DNA of 52,339 bases from Brumimicrobium mesophilum (lineage in GTDB: Bacteria; Bacteroidota; Bacteroidia; Flavobacteriales_D; Crocinitomicaceae). The notes beneath the pieces were generated by a model. That model searched no databases. It was given only the letters and a program-made list of their open reading frames with translations, and was not told the DNA's origin. Positions 1-8,442 of this stretch are shown here, piece after piece. How positions within the stretch are numbered: the stretch's first letter is position 1; each line of letters opens with the position of its first letter. Position numbers and translations under genes: made by a program. Location: contig NZ_PVSS01000020.1 of assembly GCF_003025005.1 (NCBI RefSeq), positions 1-52,339 on the forward strand. Direction: 5' to 3'.

Positions 1-53
1 TCTTTTTAATTATTTTTCCATCCTTAAAAGTATTTTAGAACAAGAATATTATT

Positions 54-464
54 ATGAAAGAAGAACTAAAAGGGCCTGAAGTTGAAAATGTATACGTTGC
101 TATAGTACAAGAAGTTGGGGAAGATAATTTACCTGTTTTCGATGTTTATTTTATCAACGAAAGTGATGACATTTTGGAGCAAGTTTTAATTACATCGAAA
201 GGTTATGCGATAAATAAAGAAACTGGAGAAAAAGTTGAAACTACAACTTTAAGAAAAGATTTGGGTGGATTAATTCCTTTTTCAGCACAGAAAGTAGAAC
301 CAATTATGGAAGACGTCATGGCACTAACAAATGAATATTGGGTGTGTTTTTGGGTTGGAAATAAAATGTACGATAAGAAATACGTTTTTCATTCTGACTT
401 AATAAAAGAAGAGAATTTCGTTTACATTCCTCTATTGAATTTGAAAGGAGTATTGGTAGGGTAG
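54..464 (+). CDS. Conserved hypothetical protein (136 aa)
   Basis: This is a small soluble acidic protein with no signal peptide or membrane segment. It has a patterned beta-rich look, with segments such as VYVAIVQEVG, FDVYFINESDD, VLITSKGYAI and YWVCFWVGNKMYDKKYVF. From memory, proteins with this layout (MKEELKGP at the N-terminus, an ITSKGY core and a YDKK motif near the end) are common single-copy hypothetical proteins in Flavobacteria; I know of no assigned function. The ATG follows an AT-rich leader and opens directly into the conserved N-terminus, so the start is credible. No neighbour in the window suggests a role, because the genes downstream lie on the other strand. Confidence 0.8.
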   Translation: MKEELKGPEVENVYVAIVQEVGEDNLPVFDVYFINESDDILEQVLITSKGYAINKETGEKVETTTLRKDLGGLIPFSAQKVEPIMEDVMALTNEYWVCFWVGNKMYDKKYVFHSDLIKEENFVYIPLLNLKGVLVG

Positions 465-723
465 GACAGCTTTGAGTTGGAGTATAGAAGTTAAAGTAGA
501 GAAAAATATTAACCGGGACAAAGACTGTGTAATGGTCGCTAAGAAAAAACATTAAGTAAGTTTATATGTTGTTAGTCATTAACTTAAACACATCTAACGT
601 CTAATAATTAAGATCTTTTGTCTTTCCCTTTCCGAACTTTGCGATAACCTTAGCGTTGTTTTGCGGTTAATTTTTAAGTGGCAAAGCCGCTATCTCAACC
701 GCTCAAGACTCAAAACTGTGAAG
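465..723. other. Intergenic stretch, no gene; locally GC-richer tract
   Basis: These 259 bp lie between two convergent genes. I see no convincing ORF or RNA gene. Around 615-715 the sequence contains TTTGCGATAACCTTAGCG, TTTTGCGGTTAA and later CTCAACCGCT. It resembles, from memory, degraded copies of the TTTGCGG/CCGCAAA-type palindromic intergenic elements seen in flavobacterial genomes. Only one copy is present here, so the assignment is weak. Confidence 0.3.
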
Positions 724-1578
724 TTACCACTTAGGACAAGTTCCACAGTTATTTTTTGGTCGCGCAAAAACATTGAAGCCTAATTGAACAGAAGGCGAAA
801 TGAATCCAACAACTTGCTTTCCCTCTGTGGCTCCATTATCAGATAGTTTAATTTGATTTTGATTTAGAATTCCACCGTCTAATTCCAATTGAAGAAAAAT
901 ATGCTGTATAAATTCGAATCTTACACCAATATTTGCAGCAGCACCAAATCCACTTAATGAAGAAATCCCTGGTGAAGTATAACCATCATATGTGTATTCC
1001 ACTTGTGTTAATAAGGGCCCCACTTGTACACCGTAAATTGTTTGCAATGCGAATTCAGATTTTCTCGTTCTGGTTAATAAATCGTTGCGCTGAATACCTA
1101 CAGAAAAGAAGTTTACTCCGCTCGTTTGCGCTATATTGAACTGATTTCTTGTCAATAATACTTCTTCGTTTACTGCTCCAGAATAAGTTGAGTTTTCACC
1201 AGGTGCAAAATTGCCTTCTAAGGTTACTTCCTGATTGTCTTCGAAAAAGGTATTGTACCGATCAAAACCTATTGTAATTGCCCATTTTGGTTTAACGAAA
1301 TAACCTAATTTTATATTGATTTGAGGAGATTTGCTAGAAAAAAATGCACCTAATTTTTCTCCTTCTAAATTATCCTGAATAGATGTTTCATTCAGTATGA
1401 CATTATAATTGTTTCCTGATAATTCAACGTTAGAATTGCTATAAACACTTCTGTTTAATCCAACTTGAGCAAATAAAGTTCCTTGTCCATTTGTGTTTAA
1501 TTTACTTTTGCGTTGTGCAAAAACAGGCTGATAAGAAACAGCAATTAGCAATATTATAAGAAGAGTTCTCGTTTTCAT
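724..1578 (-). CDS. Secreted outer-membrane beta-barrel protein (284 aa)
   Basis: An N-terminal signal peptide of about 22 residues (positive MKTRT, a hydrophobic stretch, then VFAQ) is followed by alternating aromatic and polar strands with many Gly, Asn and Tyr turns, for example INIKLGYFVKPKWAITIGFD and LQLELDGGIL. This is the general pattern of Bacteroidota outer-membrane beta-barrel (porin-like) proteins. The protein ends NCGTCPKW, with two Cys (CGTC) just before the C-terminus; this is unusual for a barrel, which normally ends on an aromatic residue. No TonB box or plug domain is visible, so it is not a TonB-dependent receptor. The substrate cannot be inferred. Confidence 0.7.
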   Translation of the reverse strand: MKTRTLLIILLIAVSYQPVFAQRKSKLNTNGQGTLFAQVGLNRSVYSNSNVELSGNNYNVILNETSIQDNLEGEKLGAFFSSKSPQINIKLGYFVKPKWAITIGFDRYNTFFEDNQEVTLEGNFAPGENSTYSGAVNEEVLLTRNQFNIAQTSGVNFFSVGIQRNDLLTRTRKSEFALQTIYGVQVGPLLTQVEYTYDGYTSPGISSLSGFGAAANIGVRFEFIQHIFLQLELDGGILNQNQIKLSDNGATEGKQVVGFISPSVQLGFNVFARPKNNCGTCPKW

Positions 1579-1593
1579 ATTTCACAAAAGGTC

Positions 1594-1622
1594 AAAAAAA
1601 AAGGTATGCTTTTACATACCTT
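1594..1622 (-). terminator. Rho-independent terminator of the small membrane protein gene
   Basis: An 8-bp inverted repeat, AAGGTATG/CATACCTT (1601-1608 with 1615-1622), has a 6-nt loop. On the minus strand it is followed by a run of seven T (plus-strand A run at 1594-1600). It lies just downstream of the minus-strand gene ending at 1649. Confidence 0.75.
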
Positions 1623-1648
1623 AATAACTTTAAAAATATTGTTTTAGT

Positions 1649-1933
1649 CTAAAGAAAGTTAATCGTTAAAATAATTACGTCAATAATTACTGTGATTACA
1701 CAAAAATTTAAGATCTGTTTTAATGGTGCTACAGCGATAAGTAATGAAAGAGTTAACATAGTTGGAAGTACAACTAAAAACAATTGCCATGTGTGGTGAA
1801 CAGCACCCAAACCAACTGTCATACCGCCTAAACAGCCAATTATAAGTAAAACAACACTAATAATTCCTAAACGATTTATTTCTAGATCCTCACCTAAAAA
1901 CTTATTCCAAATTGATGCATTTGCATTCGCCAT
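1649..1933 (-). CDS. Small membrane protein with three hydrophobic segments (94 aa)
   Basis: Starting at the ATG at 1933 gives a protein beginning MANANASIWNKFLGEDLEINRL. It continues into three hydrophobic stretches (LGIISVVLLIIGCLGGMTVGLG, LFLVVLPTMLTLSLLIAV and ILNFCVITVIIDVIILTINFL). The reading frame can be extended to a TTG at 1957, but I prefer the ATG because an exact -7 promoter element (TATATTTG) lies at 1960-1967 and would leave only 3 nt before the longer start. I recall similar about 95-residue inner-membrane proteins as hypotheticals in Flavobacteria; the function is unknown. Confidence 0.65.
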   Translation of the reverse strand: MANANASIWNKFLGEDLEINRLGIISVVLLIIGCLGGMTVGLGAVHHTWQLFLVVLPTMLTLSLLIAVAPLKQILNFCVITVIIDVIILTINFL

Positions 1934-1959
1934 AACAAGAGTATATTTAAATTTCAAAG

Positions 1960-1967
1960 CAAATATA
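1960..1967 (-). promoter_or_regulatory. Bacteroidota-type -7 promoter element (TATATTTG)
   Basis: Read on the minus strand this is an exact TAnnTTTG, 27 nt upstream of the ATG at 1933. No TTG is seen at the expected -33 distance, so it is a half match. It supports the shorter start of the downstream membrane protein. Confidence 0.35.
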
Positions 1968-2271
1968 AGGAAATATGTAGTATTTCGTTTTCGGAATAAT
2001 TGAAAACTGATATTATTTTTGAAAAAAACGAAATTATTAAAGTGTTTTTGATGTCTTCAACAATCTAAAATGTCAAATTTTTAACGGTTAATTTTAATGT
2101 AAGATAGGTGGTTAATTTCTCATTTCTATCCTGTCACATAATTTTTTCTCAGAGAACAACCCGATGAATGAGCCCGGCGAAGACAAAAATAATTCTGGAC
2201 ATTTTGTTGATTGCGTTGACTTAGCTTGTCGGAGGCCTACGTTGCGTTACAGCGCAAATAGCCACCACACC
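1968..2271. other. Intergenic stretch with no recognised gene
   Basis: About 300 bp separate two minus-strand genes. The first part is AT-rich. The last about 120 bp (2150-2271) are distinctly richer in G and C and contain a small inverted repeat TTGCG/CGCAA near 2241-2256. I see no ORF with codon structure, no tRNA-like cloverleaf and no T-tract terminator. Confidence 0.4.
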
Positions 2272-3390
2272 CTAAGCCTTATGAATATACCTCATTACTT
2301 CAAATGTAATATTCGTAAACAATAATTTGCTGTGGGCATTTCGTTCTACATTATAGTGGGCATCGTTGAATAAGTCATTAAAATTCAAGACATTATTCCC
2401 TGTAATAAAACGTGCAAATTTTGATAAGAAATTGGCTTCATCCGAAGAAGTGCGCATTAATTGATCTTCAGTATAGTTCTTCATTAAACTTTGCCTTACC
2501 ATATATAGCGCATATTTTAGAAAGTGTTTTTGATCTTCTCTGCTCAATTTTGACATGGTTTCAGCCCAAAACATCATCGGAAGCACTTCTTTTTTATAAC
2601 AAACGCGCATTAATTCAACGAAGCGCTGATAGTTGGTGTTGGAATTTTCCCCAGAACCAATCATTTCCAATGCTGAAGATACATCTCCTTCTGCTCGTGA
2701 TGAAATACTTCGCAATAAATCCTCATCTGAATTTCCTTTGTTACGTAAGAATTTTACTAAATCATCGTCGTTTAATTGCTTGATTTTGGTGATTTGCGTT
2801 CGACTTAAAATCGTAGGTAAAACAGTATCTTCATTTTCAACAATCAAAATGAACAATGTATCCTTTGGTGGCTCTTCAATAATTTTCAATAACTTATTGG
2901 CACATGCAGTGTTCATTGTTTCAGCCAACCAAATAATACTGATTTTATACCCTCCTTCAAATGATTTTAATGTTAACTTCTTTATAATGGCTTCACTTTG
3001 ATGAACAGAAATAATCGGTTTTCTACCCTTGTCATCAGAAACGTTAATCCATTCATTTAATCCCATGTAAGGATTTCTCAAAACATTCTTTTTCCATAAT
3101 TGAAATTCCGGATCTGAAGTTTTCGAAATCGCTTGTGTAGTAGGAAAAGAAAAATGAATATCGGGATGCTCAAGTTTTTGAACTTTGCTACAAGACGCAC
3201 AATTTCCACAACTGTCATTTTCTTGTCGGTTTTCGCACATTAAAAATTGCGACAAAGCCAATGCAATCGGCAAACCACCATATCCAATGTTTCCCAATAG
3301 TAAATGCGCATGAGAAACTTGTTCACTTCGTACATCATTTACAAATTTTTCCTTAAGGTCATTGTGTCCTAATACATCTTTAAAAAGCAT
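2272..3390 (-). CDS. holB: DNA polymerase III subunit delta' (clamp-loader)
   Basis: This is the delta' subunit of the clamp-loader complex, which helps load the beta sliding clamp during replication. The N-terminal AAA+ module begins MLFKDVLGHNDLKEKF. The Walker A region reads GNIGYGGLP and lacks the GKT/GKS lysine, as expected for a non-hydrolysing delta' subunit. A zinc-finger set of four Cys follows (CENRQENDSCGNCASC, about residues 53-68). LKIIEEPPKDTLFILIVEN and the LSRTQ sensor segment are typical of delta'/DnaX relatives. The C-terminal about 170 residues are helical collar-like. The length of 372 is normal for Bacteroidota delta'. It appears to be a single transcription unit with an ATG start, divergent from the coiled-coil gene at 3599. 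Confidence 0.9.
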   Translation of the reverse strand: MLFKDVLGHNDLKEKFVNDVRSEQVSHAHLLLGNIGYGGLPIALALSQFLMCENRQENDSCGNCASCSKVQKLEHPDIHFSFPTTQAISKTSDPEFQLWKKNVLRNPYMGLNEWINVSDDKGRKPIISVHQSEAIIKKLTLKSFEGGYKISIIWLAETMNTACANKLLKIIEEPPKDTLFILIVENEDTVLPTILSRTQITKIKQLNDDDLVKFLRNKGNSDEDLLRSISSRAEGDVSSALEMIGSGENSNTNYQRFVELMRVCYKKEVLPMMFWAETMSKLSREDQKHFLKYALYMVRQSLMKNYTEDQLMRTSSDEANFLSKFARFITGNNVLNFNDLFNDAHYNVERNAHSKLLFTNITFEVMRYIHKA

Positions 3391-3598
3391 TGGATAAAGA
3401 TAAATAATTCTTGTTGTTTTTACTTCAATTCTAAAAAGAAAGCTTTAGTCGAGTATAATGACTTAATAAATATGATATTATTTTTATTTCATTTAAAATA
3501 AAATATTGTTTTTTTAAAAAAAGTTGTGATATATCTGGCTTCTAAAACCTTTAAAATATGTATCTTGATTTGATATTCAGAAATTTAAAAATCACATC

Positions 3599-4858
3599 AT
3601 GAAAAATAAGAACATTTTACTACTTGCTACCTTCGTTTTGGGTGTTGCAATTACTCCTATAGCTAATGCATCTTCAAATCTAGAATTGTCGGTAGAAAAA
3701 TCTATTCAAGACTTAAAAAATGTTGCATTTTCAGTGAATGTAACCTACTTGGGAAAGCCCGTTGAAGGTGCTACAGTTTCTATATCATTGGATGGTAAAT
3801 CTTTGGCTACATCGAATACAGATTCACAAGGTAGGGCTTCAATTAAGGTCGATGAGTATGCTGGAGGAGCAACTACATTACAAATTCAAAAAGAGGGCTA
3901 TAAAACACAGGTTTTAACTGGTTTCATCTTAAAGAATGGAAGCGATTATAAATTTGCTTTAGTTCGCGGTTCAGGAACGGTAACTACTGCTATTGCTAAT
4001 AAGGTGAGTAATATTAACAGCAATAGTGCGCAGGAGGTAAAAAAGCAAGCTGAAAAGGAAGAAGAGGCTAGAGAGGCCGTTGAAAAAGCAAATGAAAACG
4101 CTAAATCCTCGCAAGAAAGCGCTGAAGAATACGCTGAAAAATCGAAAGAAGAGCAAGAAAGAATGAAAGCTGCAGAGAAAAAAGCTGCAGAAAATCAGGC
4201 TGCTGCTATAGCATCAGCTGAGAAGGCTGCAGAATTGGAAAAACAATTGTCCAACACAGGGACAGATTCCAAGAAACGTGCAGAACAAGAGGAGGAAAGT
4301 AAGGTACGGATAGCTGAATTAGAAAAACAACGTGCTGCTCAAGAAGCTGCGGCTGCAACATTAGCTGCGAAAAAAGCTGCCGAAAAAGCTGCCGAAAAAG
4401 CGGAGGAAGACGCCAAAGAAAAAGCTAAAGAACAAAAGGAATTGGCCAAAGAAAAAGCAGAGGCGGAAAAAGAACGTGCAAAAGCAGCAGAGGCAGCTGC
4501 GGAAGCAGAAAAAGAGAAAACAAAAGCGCAACAGCAAGCAGCCAAGGAGGCCAAAGAAGCAAGAAAGGAAGCTGAAGATGTGGCCAAAAAAGCGGCAAAA
4601 GCGGCAAAAGCAGAAGAAAAATACACAAAAAGTCTTGCTAAACTGACGAAGAAAAATGATAAAGTAGAAAAGAAACGTTCAAAATTGGATGCTGCCCAAA
4701 AGAAATTAGATAGTAAAATTGAGAAAGGGAAAATTGAGGTTGAAGATGCAAAAGAACAACAAGAAAAAATAACTGCAGCGCAAAAAGAATTAGACGAAGA
4801 CTTGAAAGAACTTGAAAAAGATTTTAAAGCGTTGAAAGCGAAGTACAAAGAAAAATAA
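3599..4858 (+). CDS. Secreted Ala/Lys/Glu-rich coiled-coil protein with N-terminal Ig-like carboxypeptidase-regulatory-type domain (419 aa)
   Basis: A signal peptide (MKNKNILLLATFVLGVAITPIANA) is followed at about 35-125 by a small beta domain (VNVTYLGKPVEGATVSISLD, then TDSQGRASIKV and LQIQKEGYKTQVL). This resembles the carboxypeptidase-regulatory or CNA-B fold found on many Bacteroidota surface proteins. From about residue 145 to the end the protein is almost pure A, K, E and Q with heptad-like spacing, so a long coiled coil or single alpha-helix is likely. Near 340-410 the composition becomes K/L/D-rich. No sorting domain or membrane anchor is visible at the C-terminus. The role is unknown; a periplasmic spacer or surface stalk is my inference. 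The low-complexity DNA yields long spurious ORFs on the opposite strand. Confidence 0.8.
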   Translation: MKNKNILLLATFVLGVAITPIANASSNLELSVEKSIQDLKNVAFSVNVTYLGKPVEGATVSISLDGKSLATSNTDSQGRASIKVDEYAGGATTLQIQKEGYKTQVLTGFILKNGSDYKFALVRGSGTVTTAIANKVSNINSNSAQEVKKQAEKEEEAREAVEKANENAKSSQESAEEYAEKSKEEQERMKAAEKKAAENQAAAIASAEKAAELEKQLSNTGTDSKKRAEQEEESKVRIAELEKQRAAQEAAAATLAAKKAAEKAAEKAEEDAKEKAKEQKELAKEKAEAEKERAKAAEAAAEAEKEKTKAQQQAAKEAKEARKEAEDVAKKAAKAAKAEEKYTKSLAKLTKKNDKVEKKRSKLDAAQKKLDSKIEKGKIEVEDAKEQQEKITAAQKELDEDLKELEKDFKALKAKYKEK

Positions 4859-4880
4859 AAAACAGTTAATGATTTATTGA

Positions 4881-4909
4881 GGGTTGTCTATAACGGGCAA
4901 CCCTTTTTT
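4881..4909 (+). terminator. Rho-independent terminator after the coiled-coil gene
   Basis: GGGTTGTC (4881-4888) pairs with GGCAACCC (4896-4903) through 8 bp with one G-T wobble and a 7-nt loop, followed by six T. It lies 22 nt after the stop codon. Confidence 0.9.
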
Positions 4910-5103
4910 ACGTTCGTAATTGTGATAGCGCCTAGGAATCGTTTTTTATTAAAACTCCATTAATTAAATCTTATTTAAACCAAGGAATAAGCAATCTTGT
5001 TTATACTTGCCGATTATCAAATCAAGGTCCTGAAATAATTAAAAAAGAAGTACTTTTAGGGAATTTAAATAGCAAATTTTAGATATTTGTAAAAAGAATT
5101 ATC

Positions 5104-5958
5104 ATGAAACATCTGTTAGTATTATTTATTTTAATTGGCCATTTTGTGAGTGCTCAAAATGTAGAGCCTTTCCAATTGTACACAAAAAACGGAAAGAAGA
5201 TCAGTACAAAAAAGTTCTTTAAACAAATTGAATCTGGAGAGATCATTCTTTTTGGTGAGCTGCATGATAATCCAATTGCGCATTGGTTACAATTAAAAAC
5301 AACTCAAAAAATGCATGAAAAGCACCTTATTTCATTGGGAGCTGAAATGTTGGAAGCAGATGTTCAGAAACAACTTAATAATTACCTATCTGGAGAAATT
5401 TCACAACAAGAATTAGACTCTACGGCATCACTTTGGATGAATTATAAAACAGATTATAAACCTTTGGTTGATTTCGCAAAAGAAAATAAGTTGTCTTTTA
5501 TTGCTACAAATGTTCCACGTAAATATGCTAGTCATGTTTATAGACTAGGTTTAGAATCTTTGGCGTTAGAATTAACTGATGAAGAAAAAGCTTGTATCGC
5601 ACCTTTGCCAATTGCGTATGACCCTGAGTTGCCAAATTACAAATCGATGTTGACCATGATGAGTGATCATGAAAATCCAAATTTTCCAAAAGCACAAGCT
5701 ATAAAAGATGCAACGATGGCACATTTTATTTATGAGCATTTTCAGTCTAACAAAAATCAATTTATTCATTTTAATGGAGATTACCACAGCAAGGACTACG
5801 AAGGGATTTATTGGTATTTGAAACACAAAAATAAAGATTTAAATATCATAACTATTTCCACTGTTGAGCAATCTGATGTAAATAATCTTGAAGAGGAATT
5901 CGAAGGTCAAGCGGATTATATTTTGGTGGTAGATAAGGAAATGACCAAAACTTATTAG
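5104..5958 (+). CDS. ChaN-family haem-binding protein, DUF399 type
   Basis: The precursor has a signal peptide (MKHLLVLFILIGHFVSAQ) and no lipobox Cys, so it is probably periplasmic. The ChaN/DUF399 hallmarks are present: IILFGELHDNPIAHWLQ (about residues 48-64), SLGAEMLEAD, and the C-terminal FNGDYHSKDYEGIYWYL with its conserved His. In the characterised family (Campylobacter ChaN) these proteins bind haem and are thought to aid haem-iron uptake. The catalytic or transport role here is inferred from the family. It ends 5 nt before the LD-carboxypeptidase gene, so the two are probably co-transcribed. A near-match promoter element (GATATTTG) occurs just upstream. Confidence 0.85.
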   Translation: MKHLLVLFILIGHFVSAQNVEPFQLYTKNGKKISTKKFFKQIESGEIILFGELHDNPIAHWLQLKTTQKMHEKHLISLGAEMLEADVQKQLNNYLSGEISQQELDSTASLWMNYKTDYKPLVDFAKENKLSFIATNVPRKYASHVYRLGLESLALELTDEEKACIAPLPIAYDPELPNYKSMLTMMSDHENPNFPKAQAIKDATMAHFIYEHFQSNKNQFIHFNGDYHSKDYEGIYWYLKHKNKDLNIITISTVEQSDVNNLEEEFEGQADYILVVDKEMTKTY

Positions 5959-5963
5959 TTCAA

Positions 5964-6857
5964 ATGTTGCCAAAAAAACTTCATATAGGAGATACAATTG
6001 CGATTGTTGCTCCAGCTAAAGGAATCGAAAAACATTTCGTTGACCACGCAATAAATTGTATTGAAGCAAATGGTTTTAAAGCCATTGTTTCCAAGAATTG
6101 TTTAGGTCAACACCATTACTTTTCTGGAACTTTAAAAGAGCGGTCTGAGGATTTGCAATGGGCAATTGATAACGATGATGTAAAAGCTATTCTATGTGCT
6201 AGAGGAGGTTATGGTTGTATCCAAATTATTGACAGAATAAGTTGGGCGGGATTTCTTGATGAACCAAAATGGTTGCTTGGATTTTCGGATGTTACAGTTT
6301 TTCATCAACATCTTGCCAAGATAGGTGCAGCTTCCATTCATTCCACAATGCCTTTAAACTTTGAATCGAATTCTAAACCTGCTTTGGAAAGCCTTTTTGC
6401 AGGAATTCAGGGTGGAAAGTTACATTATGAATGGAGTACAAAACAGGATAATGTAGCTGGAGAAGTAGAAGGAAAAGTAACAGGAGGGAATCTGACAGTT
6501 TTAGCAGGGCTAATTGGAACAAAACACCAACCGGATTATCAAAATACGATCTTGTTCCTGGAAGATGTGGGAGAACATTTATATGCAATCGACAGACATT
6601 TCTTTCAATTGAAAAATGCGGGAGTCCTAGACCAAATACGTGGATTAATTATCGGTGATTTTAGCGGTATAAAGGATACGAACCCACCTTATGGTAGTGA
6701 CTTATACGAAATCATAAAATCGCATTTCACTTATCATTCAACTCCAATTTCTTTTGGATTCCCTGCTGGACACTTAGATGATAATCGAGCTTTGATTTTT
6801 GGAAAAACTGCAAAGTTTAACTGTAAAAAGAATAGTGCTGAACTTATTTATAAGTAG
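5964..6857 (+). CDS. ldcA: LD-carboxypeptidase, peptidase family S66
   Basis: This is probably a cytoplasmic L,D-carboxypeptidase that removes the terminal D-Ala from murein tetrapeptides during cell-wall recycling. There is no signal peptide. Family S66 landmarks are all visible: the N-terminal GDTIAIVAPAKG, ILCARGGYGCIQIID, the nucleophile Ser108 in LLGFSDVT, GKVTGGNLTVLAGLIGT, the catalytic Glu200 in FLEDVGEHLYAIDR, and the catalytic His270 in FGFPAGHLDDNRAL. The length of 297 is normal. It is 5 nt downstream of the ChaN-like gene. The gene symbol follows the E. coli homologue and is by family only. Confidence 0.88.
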   Translation: MLPKKLHIGDTIAIVAPAKGIEKHFVDHAINCIEANGFKAIVSKNCLGQHHYFSGTLKERSEDLQWAIDNDDVKAILCARGGYGCIQIIDRISWAGFLDEPKWLLGFSDVTVFHQHLAKIGAASIHSTMPLNFESNSKPALESLFAGIQGGKLHYEWSTKQDNVAGEVEGKVTGGNLTVLAGLIGTKHQPDYQNTILFLEDVGEHLYAIDRHFFQLKNAGVLDQIRGLIIGDFSGIKDTNPPYGSDLYEIIKSHFTYHSTPISFGFPAGHLDDNRALIFGKTAKFNCKKNSAELIYK

Positions 6858-6888
6858 TAAGCAAAAATTAGTATCCTCTAGATTTTAT

Positions 6889-7554
6889 CTATTGGTTTGC
6901 TTTTAGTTGAACCAAAATCTTCTGTAACTCTTCAAAAGAAGAATATTTTAATGTAAAATCAGATTTTATTCCATTTTTGCTCAAAAAAGCCTCCGTTGTT
7001 TTTCCCCAAGCAATTACTTTTTGACTTTCTGAAACCTCATTGAGTTGTAAAAATGATTCAACATTGGTGGGACTCGTGAAAACAAGAATAGATGGTTGAG
7101 CTATAAGTTTTATTGGTGTTAACACGGTCTTATAAACCACCAAATCAATAATCTGATGAGTATCTAAACTTGCTTGCATCGAACGTTGAGAATAGTTGGA
7201 CTGTGGAAAGAGCACTTTTCTTTCTCCTACAAATGCTTTGAATTCTTCACTCACGATAGATGGAATTCCACTCGTAACACCTGTAAATGCGATAGAATAT
7301 CCCTTAGTTTCAACAAAATCTGATGTAACTTTTCCTATTGTTGCTATTTCAACCTCGTGAGGAATTTCACAACTGTTCAAAAAGAATTGAGCAGAACGAG
7401 GACTTGTAAAAAAGACCACTTCATATTTGCTTTCTGGACATTCAATAGGTACAGCTTCAAACGAAATCATTGAAGTATCAATCATATTTATCTCCGCAGC
7501 ATTAACGTAAGCTAGAAACTCAGGTTGTGTAACTTTTTTGGAGACGAATAACAT
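6889..7554 (-). CDS. hemD: Uroporphyrinogen-III synthase
   Basis: This enzyme cyclises hydroxymethylbilane with inversion of ring D to give uroporphyrinogen III. The family is poorly conserved, but the two-domain pattern is visible: VVFFTSPRSAQFF in the first half and PSILVFTSPTNVESFLQ followed by VIAWGKTTEAFL in the second. It has 221 residues, slightly short but within the family range, and no signal peptide. It is the last gene of the hemA-hemC-hemD unit, starting only 3 nt after hemC, which strongly supports the call. Confidence 0.88.
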   Translation of the reverse strand: MLFVSKKVTQPEFLAYVNAAEINMIDTSMISFEAVPIECPESKYEVVFFTSPRSAQFFLNSCEIPHEVEIATIGKVTSDFVETKGYSIAFTGVTSGIPSIVSEEFKAFVGERKVLFPQSNYSQRSMQASLDTHQIIDLVVYKTVLTPIKLIAQPSILVFTSPTNVESFLQLNEVSESQKVIAWGKTTEAFLSKNGIKSDFTLKYSSFEELQKILVQLKANQ

Positions 7555-7557
7555 TGC

Positions 7558-8442
7558 TTATTGTGGTTGGATGTCGCTTAGAATTTCTTTTATGATATCT
7601 GGATTGTCAACAGCCGAGTAGGTATTGAATTCTGCGCCATCTTCCCATTCTTTAGCGAAAGCTACATGAACAGTCATTTCTTCATCACAATAGATTCCTA
7701 ATGGTAATTGGCATCCTCCATCAAGATTTCTCAAAACCCCTCTTTCAATACCAATGCGTTTTTCAACTTCTGTATCGTTCAGCTCCTCAAGAACCTTTGC
7801 CAATTCTTTGTCTTCTTCTCTGATTTGAAGTCCTAAAACTCCTTGAGCTGGACATGGAATAAACAGGGTTGGATCTAAAGTACTAATCGTTAAATCAGAT
7901 AAATCTAAATCCAATCGTTTAACACCTGCCATGGCTAAAACAATGGCGTCATATTGACCTTCACGTAGTTTATTGATTCGTGTGCCCACATTTCCTCTTA
8001 AATCCCTAATTTCAATATCATCACGAAATGTAATTAATTGCGATTTTCTTCGTGCGGAAGAAGTCCCAATAATTGGATTTTGTTTAATTCCTAGTTCTTC
8101 ATTGTTGTCAACAGATTCATTTCTGATTAACAATAATTCTGATGGATCTTCTCTGTATGAAACTGCTGCAATAACTAAACCTTCTGGGGAGGTTGTTTCT
8201 AAATCTTTATGTGAATGAACTGCTAAATCAATTGTTTTGTCAAGAAGTGCGGCTTCAATTTCTTTGGTGAAAAAACCTTTTCCTTCCATTTTGTCAAAAC
8301 TCAAGTGTTGAATTCTGTCTCCTTGTGTGGAAATCACCTTAATTTCAACTTCTTGTCCTCGTTTTTGTAATTCGTCTTTTACAAAATTTGCTTGCCACAA
8401 TGCCAGGTCACTTCCACGTGATCCTATGATTATTTTTTTCAT
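7558..8442 (-). CDS. hemC: Hydroxymethylbilane synthase (porphobilinogen deaminase)
   Basis: The enzyme polymerises four porphobilinogens into hydroxymethylbilane. The N-terminal IGSRGSDLALWQANFV, VHSHKDLET with the catalytic Asp80, GTSSARRKSQL, LRGNVGTRINKL and CPAQGVLGLQIR are all family signatures. Cys244 in NLDGGCQLPLG is the residue that covalently carries the dipyrromethane cofactor. The C-terminal domain after the cofactor site is shortened compared with E. coli HemC (294 versus about 313 residues). The gene overlaps the hemA stop by 4 nt (ATGA), implying translational coupling. Confidence 0.95.
   Translation of the reverse strand: MKKIIIGSRGSDLALWQANFVKDELQKRGQEVEIKVISTQGDRIQHLSFDKMEGKGFFTKEIEAALLDKTIDLAVHSHKDLETTSPEGLVIAAVSYREDPSELLLIRNESVDNNEELGIKQNPIIGTSSARRKSQLITFRDDIEIRDLRGNVGTRINKLREGQYDAIVLAMAGVKRLDLDLSDLTISTLDPTLFIPCPAQGVLGLQIREEDKELAKVLEELNDTEVEKRIGIERGVLRNLDGGCQLPLGIYCDEEMTVHVAFAKEWEDGAEFNTYSAVDNPDIIKEILSDIQPQ

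Noticed and set aside
2150-2271. GC-richer tract downstream of the delta' gene as a possible structured RNA
   Set aside because: Only a 5-bp inverted repeat is visible and no extended pairing; support is insufficient.
4339-4848. Long open frames on the minus strand opposite the coiled-coil gene
   Set aside because: They are shadows of low-complexity Ala/Lys/Glu codons and encode only Ser/Phe/Ala-rich nonsense.
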